Positions 6,009 through 13,295 of a stretch of DNA of 15,552 bases are shown here, one piece after another. Source of the DNA: Anaerolineales bacterium UBA3905. GTDB taxonomy: Bacteria; Chloroflexota; Anaerolineae; Caldilineales; Caldilineaceae. Under the pieces are notes generated by a model. That model worked only from the letters and a program-made list of their open reading frames with translations, had not been told where the DNA came from and made no database searches. Within the stretch, counting starts at the first letter, position 1. Each line of letters starts with the position of its first letter. The translations under genes and the position numbers were made by a program. The stretch lies in the NCBI GenBank assembly GCA_002391565.1, contig DGFH01000364.1, forward strand, positions 7,339 to 22,890. Direction: 5' to 3'.

Positions 6009-8423
6009 ATGAAGCTGTATGAGTTTCAGAAACGAATTGCTCGCCACATACGAAGTGGGAGAAGCGTAATTGTACAAGCCCCAACAGGTACAGGTAAGAC
6101 GCTTGGTGCACTTTGGCCGTACTTTGAGGCTTGGGATCGCGATGTCCCATCACAATTCCCACGGAAGTGCATCTACTCAGTACCGATGCGCGTATTAGCA
6201 AACCAATTTTTGGCAGACACTGTCAAATTGATAAATGAGGAAATGCGCCTGATTCGGAATCCAAAGGTGACTATTCAGACTGGCGAGCAATCTACAGATT
6301 CCAAGTTTCAGGGCGACCTAATCTTCGCCACTATCGATCAAAGTCTGAGCAGTGCTTTGGCGGTCCCTTATTCGCTATCACCAGGCATGGGGAATCTGAA
6401 TGCTGGTGCGTTCTACTCATCCTATCTTGTCTTCGATGAATTTCATTTGTTTCCGCAGGCTGGTGAAGATGGCGCCGAAGGCGCGCTGACGACCACACTT
6501 GCATTGTTGAGCAATCTAAAGGGCATCGTGCCATTTGTGCTGATGACGGCGACGTTTTCGAGCACTATGCTTCAGGGACTGGCGGCAATGCTCGACGCTG
6601 AAGTCGTTCAGGTGTCGCCAGAGGAATATCAGATGATTGCATCAGGAAAAGGTCAGGCGCCTCGCAGCCGCCGCTATGTAGTGCATGAAATTGAGTTGTC
6701 TGCACAGGCGGTTTTGGAGTCGCATCGTACTCGCTCTATCGCAATCTGCAACCAGGTCCAGCGCGCACAAGCGCTGTATGAAGCGTTGAAGGCTCAATGT
6801 GGCGATAGCGTAGCGGTGACGCTGCTGCATAGTCGATTTACACCAGAAGATCGACAGGTCAAAGAAGAATGGCTCAGACGTGAGTTTGGCAAGAATATAA
6901 ACGGGCGACAGGCACCAAGCGCCATTCTGATTGCAACCCAGGTGATCGAAGTTGGACTGGATATCTCCTGCGAGAATTTGCACACCGAGATTGCGCCTGC
7001 TAATGCAGTCTTTCAGCGCGCAGGACGCTGTGCACGGTATCCAGGCGAACAAGGCGTTGTGCATGTCTACAACGCGCCGTCTAAGCAGATGCCCAACGGT
7101 GAAGAACGCCGCGACTATCTGCCTTATCCGGCTGCACAAAGCGCCGCGACCTGGAACACTCTGCAATGCCGCAATGGGGCAATTCTTGATTTTGTTGACG
7201 AACAGGCAGTGATCGACGAAGTGCACACCGAAGCTGACCGCAAGCTATTGGCGGCCATGCAGCGACAGAATGGGCTGCTGCGACAGGATATTGAGGCGGC
7301 GATGCGCGGCGAGCGGGGATACCGTAGAAAGTTGATTCGGCGCATTGACAATATTACTGTGCTGGCGGCTTCATCCCCATCAGCGATTGGCGACCCATTC
7401 AGAGCGCAAGGGTTCGGCTTGTGGCGCGGCACTGTCAAGGGGCTGTTGAAGACGCTAGAAGAATATGCGCAAGGGTGGCAGCCAGATGACGACGCGTCCA
7501 ACTGGCTAATGAAATTGCCCATAGCAGATGAGCGCAATGCAGACGACCCAACACAGCCCGTCGAGTATCGATGGCAAGAGGTCAACGATGCTTCGCTGTT
7601 GGATGGCGCCGCAGTGGTGATCGTCAACAGTGCGTTTTGCGCCTATGACAATGAGCTTGGGTTTCGGATTGTGCCGCCTGAGTTGGGAGGGTGGTCGTCG
7701 CAGCCTGGCGAACGCAAACGACGGAACAGTCAGGGCGGATACAGCTACCAGTTGGAGAGCTATACGGAACACATCGATATCATGTTGCAGCTTTATCGGG
7801 AACACTTCTCTGCGGATTATGCATACGTCCAGGCGCGTCTCGCACAACACTGGGGATTGCCACAAGATACACTTGACCGTGGCGTGCGGTTAGCAATTGC
7901 CTTGCACGACGTCGCCAAAATGGATGAACGCTGGCAGCGATGGGTGCGGCTATATCAGCAGGGCATCGGTGAAGAGATTCTCGATTCGGGGTACATGGCC
8001 GTCCATACGCACTGGGAACCCGACAATCCGCTGCACATCAAAGCCAAGAATGAAGCCAACCGGCGATGTGAGCGTCCACCGCACGCCGCAGAAGGGGCGA
8101 TGGCAGGCGCGCGCATCATTGCCGCAATAGCTGACGTTCCCGATCTAGGTTATGCCACGATGACGGCGATCGCACGTCACCACAACGCCAGCGCCGACAG
8201 CTTGGGCGACTATCGGCTGCACAATAGCGCAGGCGCTGCAGTCACAGATGCACTCAAAAAAGCAGGATTTGAACTGCCATCAGCGACCTTGATTACGGCA
8301 AGACCGGCGATACATCTTGACCAGGTGTTGATCAAGCCGGGAGAGTTCAGGCAGATGCTGCTTTACTTCTGGATTGTGAGAATGCTTCGACTATGCGATG
8401 GACTGTCGCAGGAAGAAAACTGA
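6009..8423 (+). CDS. cas3: Cas3 helicase-nuclease, with HD domain at the C-terminus
   Basis: This 804-residue effector of type I CRISPR interference unwinds and degrades target DNA after recruitment by Cascade. The N-terminal half is an SF2 helicase: Walker A QAPTGTGKT (23-31), motif II DEFH (143-146), motif III MTAT and motif VI QRAGR (336-340). The C-terminal part is an HD nuclease with H588, the H633-D634 pair in LHDVAKMDERW, H692 and H724-H725. In most Cas3 proteins the HD domain comes first, so this order is unusual; type I-G (old I-U) proteins share it. ATG 6009 is chosen over ATG 6000, because GGAGA at 5995-5999 is 9 nt from the former and abuts the latter. The cas8-like gene follows after 32 nt. 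Confidence 0.93.
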   Translation: MKLYEFQKRIARHIRSGRSVIVQAPTGTGKTLGALWPYFEAWDRDVPSQFPRKCIYSVPMRVLANQFLADTVKLINEEMRLIRNPKVTIQTGEQSTDSKFQGDLIFATIDQSLSSALAVPYSLSPGMGNLNAGAFYSSYLVFDEFHLFPQAGEDGAEGALTTTLALLSNLKGIVPFVLMTATFSSTMLQGLAAMLDAEVVQVSPEEYQMIASGKGQAPRSRRYVVHEIELSAQAVLESHRTRSIAICNQVQRAQALYEALKAQCGDSVAVTLLHSRFTPEDRQVKEEWLRREFGKNINGRQAPSAILIATQVIEVGLDISCENLHTEIAPANAVFQRAGRCARYPGEQGVVHVYNAPSKQMPNGEERRDYLPYPAAQSAATWNTLQCRNGAILDFVDEQAVIDEVHTEADRKLLAAMQRQNGLLRQDIEAAMRGERGYRRKLIRRIDNITVLAASSPSAIGDPFRAQGFGLWRGTVKGLLKTLEEYAQGWQPDDDASNWLMKLPIADERNADDPTQPVEYRWQEVNDASLLDGAAVVIVNSAFCAYDNELGFRIVPPELGGWSSQPGERKRRNSQGGYSYQLESYTEHIDIMLQLYREHFSADYAYVQARLAQHWGLPQDTLDRGVRLAIALHDVAKMDERWQRWVRLYQQGIGEEILDSGYMAVHTHWEPDNPLHIKAKNEANRRCERPPHAAEGAMAGARIIAAIADVPDLGYATMTAIARHHNASADSLGDYRLHNSAGAAVTDALKKAGFELPSATLITARPAIHLDQVLIKPGEFRQMLLYFWIVRMLRLCDGLSQEEN

Positions 8424-8455
8424 CCATAAATGAAGAGGAAGTGAGGTGATAGGAA

Positions 8456-10225
8456 ATGAATTCGCTTCAGCGACTATGGGTGCCCAAAGATACCGGCACT
8501 CTCTCCGATACACTGCTTGCCTTTGGCTTAGCCAGAGTGGTTGCAGATGTCGCGTATCAGATGACGGGGCGCAACGATGTCACATTAGAAGATACTGGCA
8601 GTTGGTACATCGTGGATGCAGGTGTGGAGATTGAAGACAGTTGGCTGGACGCAGTCAGGCCTTTTGAGCAGGCGCCATTTATATCCAGCCCCAAGCAACC
8701 TGTACCGGATAATCTCAAGGGCGCCATCTTGACTCGTGACATAGATCGGGAGTGGGAACAGTTCCGCGAATATCAGGCCAAGCGCAAACAACTGGTCGAC
8801 GCCAAGACATCCGGTGCAGAGATGGAGCAACTGCTTGCAGACGCCAAACCACAGCCAGATTGGACAGTCGTCACCTATTTGGGCGACTACCGGATGCAGG
8901 CGCAAGCCATTCACAATAACCTGGTGGTGCAATGGCGGCGCTGTGAACAACCTTTGTTAGGGTTGAACCTGCGCACGATTTTCGAGATGTTTGCTGCGCC
9001 AGTGGTTGATCGTGAGGCAATCATCAAACAATGGAAGAAGGCCACCAAAGGCGCGGACTTGATGGAGTCTACCACGGCGTCGCAGATGTTCAATCCGCAC
9101 ATGGGCAAGGGCCAGAACCGCGCCAAAGCCAACGGACTGGCAATGAGCAATGAAAAGAGCTTCTGGCTGCTTGAATATCTCAAGGTGATCGGCTTGTGGA
9201 CAGCGGCAGCGCCGCGCAACGCCACCAATGCCGACCTGCGCAAAACCTACATCCTTGCACCACGCCGCCTGCGCCTGGCAGCACACAACGAGATATTCGC
9301 ACGGTTTCGTGACCGACTGTGGAACAGCTCATCGATCAAACTCGACATCACTTCAGCTTTGCTCTACACCACCGTTGCCCTGGAGTACAGCGTTGAGACC
9401 GAAGACCTGGGTCTCTTTGGCGGCGGCTCGGTGCAGAATCTTGTTTCCGGGATGGAGGTCGCCAGCTATGTCCTGCTCAGCCAGAACTCCTACACAATGA
9501 TGAATCTGGCGTCGTTAGGTATACCAGATTGGGCGCCCAAGATCACTTCATTGGATCAGGTGGAGCGATTCAAGCAAATCGTTGAGGAGCACCTGGAACG
9601 CATCCAGTCTATCGATGAAGAGAAAAGCGAAGGCGCCGCACTACTCCAGACATACCGTGATTTTGTTGCTGGCGGCCAGTTACGGGCGTTCTTTGACTTT
9701 GCGGCTGGCTACAGCAGTTACTTGATCAGCGCCATCGAGCGCAGCAACTTCTACGTCAAACCGTTTACTGAGACTAATTTGAGGAGGTTACTAGAGATGA
9801 AAGTCCCGAAGTTGACTCCAATCCTGGAGAATCAAGGCTTTCGCAACGTGGCTGATGCTATCCGGCGCAGCACCGTCATTCCGCAGTACGTCGGGCGCAA
9901 GACCAGTTCATACGATGTACGGTATGGGCTTGGGCAAGATTTGAAGCGCAAAAGCCAGTATGCTGATGACTTCATCCGAGCGCTCTCTGATTTCATGCAG
10001 AGCTACAATGAGGAAAATGCGCGTGTCTACGAACGGACTAAGGGGAAGTCACGGCGCAAGGCAATTACAACCGAGGATATTGCAGATGTAGTTGCACTGG
10101 TAGATGAATACGGTCCGCAGACCATCTGCAACCTGTTGGTTGCTTTCGGCTACGCACGCGACCCAAAGGCAAAGGAAGAAGAAGTCGCCGAGTCTAGCGC
10201 CGAAGCTGCTGCCGCTAGCGCATAG
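8456..10225 (+). CDS. Cas8-like large subunit of Cascade, divergent
   Basis: This 589-residue protein has no motif I can name, and I assign it by place: between cas3 and cas7-cas5, where type I loci carry the large subunit that recognises the PAM and binds Cas3. Expected location is the cytosol as part of Cascade. It has few cysteines and none of the CxxC pairs seen in several Cas8a/Cas8b groups. Visible features are an early LLAFGLARVVADV helix, an RRCEQPLLGLNLRTIFEMF segment, a mostly helical C-terminal part (about 448-566) and a low-complexity tail rich in Ala and Glu. ATG 8456 follows GTGAGG at 8441-8446. An internal start at 9797 probably yields a small subunit from the same frame. The subtype cannot be fixed by eye; I-A or I-B relatives fit the adjoining Cas7/Cas5 best. 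Confidence 0.75.
   Translation: MNSLQRLWVPKDTGTLSDTLLAFGLARVVADVAYQMTGRNDVTLEDTGSWYIVDAGVEIEDSWLDAVRPFEQAPFISSPKQPVPDNLKGAILTRDIDREWEQFREYQAKRKQLVDAKTSGAEMEQLLADAKPQPDWTVVTYLGDYRMQAQAIHNNLVVQWRRCEQPLLGLNLRTIFEMFAAPVVDREAIIKQWKKATKGADLMESTTASQMFNPHMGKGQNRAKANGLAMSNEKSFWLLEYLKVIGLWTAAAPRNATNADLRKTYILAPRRLRLAAHNEIFARFRDRLWNSSSIKLDITSALLYTTVALEYSVETEDLGLFGGGSVQNLVSGMEVASYVLLSQNSYTMMNLASLGIPDWAPKITSLDQVERFKQIVEEHLERIQSIDEEKSEGAALLQTYRDFVAGGQLRAFFDFAAGYSSYLISAIERSNFYVKPFTETNLRRLLEMKVPKLTPILENQGFRNVADAIRRSTVIPQYVGRKTSSYDVRYGLGQDLKRKSQYADDFIRALSDFMQSYNEENARVYERTKGKSRRKAITTEDIADVVALVDEYGPQTICNLLVAFGYARDPKAKEEEVAESSAEAAAASA
9781..9787 (+). promoter_or_regulatory. Internal Shine-Dalgarno site inside the cas8-like gene
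   Basis: GAGGAGG lies 9 nt before an in-frame ATG (9797) within the large-subunit gene. It is one of the strongest ribosome binding sites in the window. It is written with codons unusual for this gene (AGG AGG TTA CTA where CGC and CTG dominate), as if the nucleotide sequence itself were selected. Confidence 0.7.
9797..10225 (+). CDS. Probable Cas11 small subunit, translated from inside the cas8-like gene
   Basis: This is a nested product of 142 residues identical to residues 448-589 of the large subunit. It begins MKVPKLTPILENQ and ends in the Ala/Glu tail. The evidence is the perfect GAGGAGG at 9781-9787 with good spacing to an in-frame ATG, no separate small-subunit gene in the locus, and a size and helical appearance typical of Cas11. 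It is known that type I-D, I-B and I-C systems make the small subunit by internal initiation within cas10d or cas8; small subunits line the Cascade backbone and steady the displaced DNA strand. That this gene does the same is an inference, not seen directly. The alternative is a chance purine-rich stretch. Confidence 0.6.
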   Translation: MKVPKLTPILENQGFRNVADAIRRSTVIPQYVGRKTSSYDVRYGLGQDLKRKSQYADDFIRALSDFMQSYNEENARVYERTKGKSRRKAITTEDIADVVALVDEYGPQTICNLLVAFGYARDPKAKEEEVAESSAEAAAASA

Positions 10226-10282
10226 TTGCTCATACAAGTTACCAAACGCCAATCAACCACTATCTCCGAGGAGACTATCATC

Positions 10283-11245
10283 ATGACGACGATTTACAAT
10301 CTCTCAATTGCTGCCCGGGCCACGCTCAACCTTCACTCGCTCAACAACGAAGGTGGGGAGGGCAACCAGATTCAAACGCGCATGGTCAACATCGTGGGCG
10401 AAGATGGCCGACTCTATAGCGTCAACGCCATCAGCGGCGATATGCTCAAGCACATTCAGGCCGAGCATCTCTACGAAATCAGCCGAGATGAGGGGCTGCC
10501 GCTGTGCGCTGCCTGCAAGCAGTTCGACCCGAATCGCATGTCGGCTGACGAGAACTTCCGCGCCTGGCTCAAGAAAGAGAAACCCACACCGATTCAGGTC
10601 GTTGATCGCTTGCTTACCTGCGTGCTGGACGATGTTGAGGGCAACCTCATCACAGAGGGACAGTCCACGCCGCGCAAAAGCGTGATCGAGTTTGGCTGGG
10701 CGGTCGGTCTGCCGGATGCGGTCACGACTGAACAGTATTTCCACGTCAAGTATGACCCGGATCGCAAAGAGATTCCCAGCGACAAAACCGAACGGGAAAG
10801 CAATCTGGGACAGGCTATCTTCCATCGACCGGCCAACAGTGGACAGTATGCGATTGTGTGCAACGTCGAGGCGCAACGCATCGGTTACAACGATATCAGC
10901 CAGAAATACACGATTCCGGCAGACGAACGTAAACGGCGCTTTGCTGCTGTTTTGCAGAGTCTTGCCTATACGTTCGTACAACCGAATGGCGCCATGCGCA
11001 ACACACAGAACCCGCACATCGTTGATGTACGCGGCGTATTGACCTATAGCACGGGGCCGGCGCCGGCGCCGCTGTTGAGTCCGCTCAATCGCACCTTCGA
11101 TGAGCAGATGGAGGCGATTGCGGCGTCGCTGAATACGATTCATGCCGGTCGGCTGGTCGTTGAACGCTTTGCATCGTTGGCCGAGTTGATGGCGATACTC
11201 ACGCAGTTGATTGCCGAGGGTGACGTATACTCGCCGAAAGCGTAG
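10283..11245 (+). CDS. cas7: Cas7 backbone subunit of Cascade (DevR family)
   Basis: This 320-residue RAMP protein coats the crRNA spacer in several copies along Cascade. The N-terminal signature is clear: LSIAARATLNLHSLNNEGGEG at about 7-27, then QTRMVNIV and VNAISGDMLKHIQAEHL (48-63), as in the DevR/Csa2-type Cas7 of I-A and I-B systems. The segment NPHIVDVRGVLTYSTGPAPAPLLSPLN near the C-terminus also fits the family. ATG 10283 is chosen because GAGGAG at 10268-10273 lies 9 nt upstream; the longer reading from 10226 starts right after the cas8 stop and lacks a site. The gene follows cas8 by 57 nt and is 7 nt from cas5, so they are co-transcribed. Confidence 0.93.
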   Translation: MTTIYNLSIAARATLNLHSLNNEGGEGNQIQTRMVNIVGEDGRLYSVNAISGDMLKHIQAEHLYEISRDEGLPLCAACKQFDPNRMSADENFRAWLKKEKPTPIQVVDRLLTCVLDDVEGNLITEGQSTPRKSVIEFGWAVGLPDAVTTEQYFHVKYDPDRKEIPSDKTERESNLGQAIFHRPANSGQYAIVCNVEAQRIGYNDISQKYTIPADERKRRFAAVLQSLAYTFVQPNGAMRNTQNPHIVDVRGVLTYSTGPAPAPLLSPLNRTFDEQMEAIAASLNTIHAGRLVVERFASLAELMAILTQLIAEGDVYSPKA

Positions 11246-11252
11246 GTGACGC

Positions 11253-11945
11253 ATGTGGTATGTCGCAACGTATGCGCCGGTGAGCCTGGTCTCACTGAAG
11301 TTGGCAACGGCAACCTCCACGGGAGGTAAAGCCCTATTGTTGCCTACGCCGTATGCACTCAAGATGGCATTGTTGAATATCATCATTGAGGACGGTGGGG
11401 TTGATGCTGGCAGAGATGTTTGGGATATTCTCCGTGATGCAAGGGTCGCCATCCGGGGTCCGAAGTGGATTGCCGTCAACAACACGTTCACGAAGATTCT
11501 CAAGCCAAAGAAGGAGAAGCCTGAGTTCGATCCTGAAACAGGTCTGACACGCGGCATGATTAACACGATAGCGTTTCGTGAGTATGTGCAGTGGCAAGGA
11601 GAGTTCCGGGTCGCCGTACACGTTACTAACGACGAATTGCCGTGGTCAAAATGGCTAACACATGTCAATTATGTAGGCAAGCGTGGTGGGTTCGTGCAAG
11701 CGATCGAGGCGCCATCGAGGGTGCAACATCTCGATAGTGGGTTCACTGAGCTAACATCAGCTTCCACGAACTTCAGTCTATTTGGCGTTATGCAGATCAT
11801 GGATGACTGTTCGCCAGGACTAACCTTTGGTCAGGTCAACATCTACTCTGATGAGAAGGTAAGCCGTGTACTCAGGCATGTGTCTGTGCCATACAGATTG
11901 GAGAGCAGCAGTCGTGGATATTCGTTGTATTGCCGAATGGACTAG
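11253..11945 (+). CDS. cas5: Cas5 subunit of Cascade
   Basis: This 230-residue RAMP protein caps the 5' handle of the crRNA and touches Cas8 and Cas7. LPTPYALKMALL at 30-41 and NYVGKRGGFVQ at 139-149 are typical of Cas5, as is the FREYVQWQGEFRVAV strand around 108-122. The start ATG lies 7 nt after the cas7 stop, with a weak AGGTGA before it, suggesting coupled translation. It is the last gene of the interference block; a 304-bp non-coding gap follows. It carries no fused Cas6 domain, unlike the Cas5-Cas6 fusion of many I-G systems. Its RNA-cleaving ability, as in I-C Cas5, is not expected because a separate cas6 exists. Confidence 0.9.
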   Translation: MWYVATYAPVSLVSLKLATATSTGGKALLLPTPYALKMALLNIIIEDGGVDAGRDVWDILRDARVAIRGPKWIAVNNTFTKILKPKKEKPEFDPETGLTRGMINTIAFREYVQWQGEFRVAVHVTNDELPWSKWLTHVNYVGKRGGFVQAIEAPSRVQHLDSGFTELTSASTNFSLFGVMQIMDDCSPGLTFGQVNIYSDEKVSRVLRHVSVPYRLESSSRGYSLYCRMD

Positions 11946-12004
11946 GGGAGGCGCGCCAGGCTCTCGCTGAGTTCGCTCTGCCATGCGGTGCTTATCAACT
12001 AATC

Positions 12005-12031
12005 GACAGCCTTATTGATTTTTAGGCTGTC
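12005..12031 (+). promoter_or_regulatory. 8-bp stem-loop after cas5
   Basis: GACAGCCT (12005-12012) and AGGCTGTC (12024-12031) are perfect inverse complements with an 11-nt loop. The right arm lies within the first copy of the repeated element, where part of it (12025-12029) could instead pair with CAGCC at 12086-12090. The two pairings exclude each other, as in attenuators. A terminator of the interference operon is another option. Confidence 0.45.
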
Positions 12032-12110
12032 ATGTTACATCGCTCACAATCTTCTCGGGAGTTCCAAAGCTTTCGGCAAGAGGAGCAGCCAACCTAGAGG
12101 TCAGTAAGCA
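12017..12110 (+). repeat. Structured element, copy A
   Basis: This is the first of two tandem copies, about 79 percent identical by hand alignment, with most differences being transitions. Its central hairpin (12051-12080) pairs 12 of 13 positions as plus-strand RNA if G-U pairs are counted, around a CCAA loop. It ends with AACCTAGAGGTCAGTAA, shared but for one base with copy B. Confidence 0.7.
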
Positions 12111-12141
12111 GCCGTAGAGACCTACTGGTATGTAAACTATC

Positions 12142-12237
12142 GATTTCTAGGTTGTCACGTGATATTGCTCGCAATCTTCCCGGAAGCTCCAAAGCTTCCG
12201 GGAAGATAAACGGTTAACCTAGCGGTCAGTAAAGGCA
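12142..12237 (+). repeat. Structured element, copy B, with a perfect 13-bp hairpin
   Basis: This second copy starts 125 bp after copy A. Arms at 12176-12188 and 12193-12205 are perfect inverse complements around a CCAA loop. An outer pair CTAGGTT (12147-12153) and AACCTAG (12216-12222) encloses it, and ATTGC-TC-GCAAT (12164-12175) is a further small dyad. No T-run follows. It ends 12 nt before the cas6 start, so it could affect cas6 translation. Confidence 0.75.
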
Positions 12238-12249
12238 TCGGTCAACTCT

Positions 12250-13293
12250 ATGACACAAGGGCAAACAACCGCTCAGCATCATGATACAGTCAGCGCTGAC
12301 ACTTCAATATCGCCATTCATCCCCCTCACCGCCCATCACCTGCGTTTTACAGTGATGGCGGAGACAGAGATTCGCTTTTACGACTTCAAGGGCAGTGCGC
12401 TGCGCGGGGCGATGGCGGGCTATCTCAAGCGCACGTACTGCCCGGAGTGGCGCGCCGAGAAGACCGACCCGCTGCATCAGGCGCTGTGTCCGGTCTGCCA
12501 GTTGTTAAGCTATGAACTGGCGCCGGAGTCCGGGGGCGACATCCGCCGTCCCTTTGCCTTGCAGCCGCCGATGACGGAGCAGAACGACTTTGCACCGGGC
12601 GAGTCGTTCAGTTTTGGGCTGACGCTCTTTGGGAATCAATTGGCTTATCTGCCGTATCTGGTGCTGGCGGTGCGGGCTGCCGGCGAGGACGGCGTCGGTG
12701 TGCGCAAAGTAAATCGACAGCGAGGCCGTTTCCGGCTGGAACGTATCGACGCGGTCAACCCGCTGACGGGGGCGACACAGGCAATGCTGACGCCAGGCGC
12801 GGCGATGGTGCAGACGGCGACGCTGCCCGTAACGCACGATCAGGTGCTGGCAACGGCGAACAGGCTGGCGCAGCAGGTGCAAACCCACGACAACCGGCTG
12901 GCAGTGACATTCCTGACGCCGACGCGGCTGATTCAGACAGGGCACACGGCGAAGACCGCGGCCTTCTTTCCGCTGATGAAGCAGGTGGTGCTGCGCGTGC
13001 TCGACCTGTGCGCGCAGCACGGCGAAGGGCGCCCGGCAGTGGTGTTGAAGCGCGACATCTACCCGGCGGCGGATGCGGTGGAAGTGGTGACAGACAACAC
13101 GCACTGGTGGGATGTGGCGGGCTATTCCGGGCGGTTGGGACGCGAGCAGCGGTTGGGCGGGCTGGTCGGGACAGCGTTGTATCGTGCGGAGACGTGGGAG
13201 GCATTGCTGCCCTGGCTGGTGTGGGGTGAGATCGTGCAGGTGGGCAAGAATGTGGTGAAGGGGTGCGGCGTCTATCGGCTGCAAGGAGGATGA
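12250..13293 (+). CDS. cas6: Cas6 crRNA-processing endoribonuclease (RAMP, PF10040-like)
   Basis: This 347-residue protein cuts pre-crRNA within the repeats to give mature guides. The C-terminal glycine-rich loop VGKNVVKGCGVYRL (331-344) is the RAMP hallmark. The N-terminal FKGSALRGAM (46-55) and the cysteines C64, C80 and C83 (CPVC) followed by LSYEL and PFALQPP match the large Cas6 form that often accompanies type III loci. The catalytic residue cannot be named by eye. ATG 12250 has only a weak AAAGG 14 nt upstream, but conserved sequence begins near residue 26, so a later start is unlikely. Its TGA (13291-13293) overlaps the start region of cas1, so cas6-cas1-cas2-cas4 form one operon. Confidence 0.88.
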   Translation: MTQGQTTAQHHDTVSADTSISPFIPLTAHHLRFTVMAETEIRFYDFKGSALRGAMAGYLKRTYCPEWRAEKTDPLHQALCPVCQLLSYELAPESGGDIRRPFALQPPMTEQNDFAPGESFSFGLTLFGNQLAYLPYLVLAVRAAGEDGVGVRKVNRQRGRFRLERIDAVNPLTGATQAMLTPGAAMVQTATLPVTHDQVLATANRLAQQVQTHDNRLAVTFLTPTRLIQTGHTAKTAAFFPLMKQVVLRVLDLCAQHGEGRPAVVLKRDIYPAADAVEVVTDNTHWWDVAGYSGRLGREQRLGGLVGTALYRAETWEALLPWLVWGEIVQVGKNVVKGCGVYRLQGG

Positions 13294-13295
13294 CA

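Larger units (their letters stand above)
11946..12249. other. 304-bp non-coding gap splitting the cas operon
   Basis: Stops are frequent in all frames and no gene is convincing. The gap is the only large break in an otherwise tight cas cluster. It holds a stem-loop at 12005-12031 and two copies of a ~95-nt element with strong hairpins (listed separately). I saw no clear promoter for cas6 by eye, though one would be expected if the two halves are separate operons. Confidence 0.7.

Noticed and set aside
10304..11668. 454-residue minus-strand open frame opposite cas7 and cas5
   Set aside because: It spans two well-supported genes on the other strand and shows no familiar sequence.
12032..12097. 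Small reading frame (21 residues) in element copy A
   Set aside because: The matching place in copy B has a stop two codons after a changed start, so the protein is not what is conserved; the pairing is.
11946..12249. A short CRISPR array between cas5 and cas6
   Set aside because: There are only two copies, each ~95 nt and diverged by about a fifth, unlike the identical 28-37-nt repeats of arrays.
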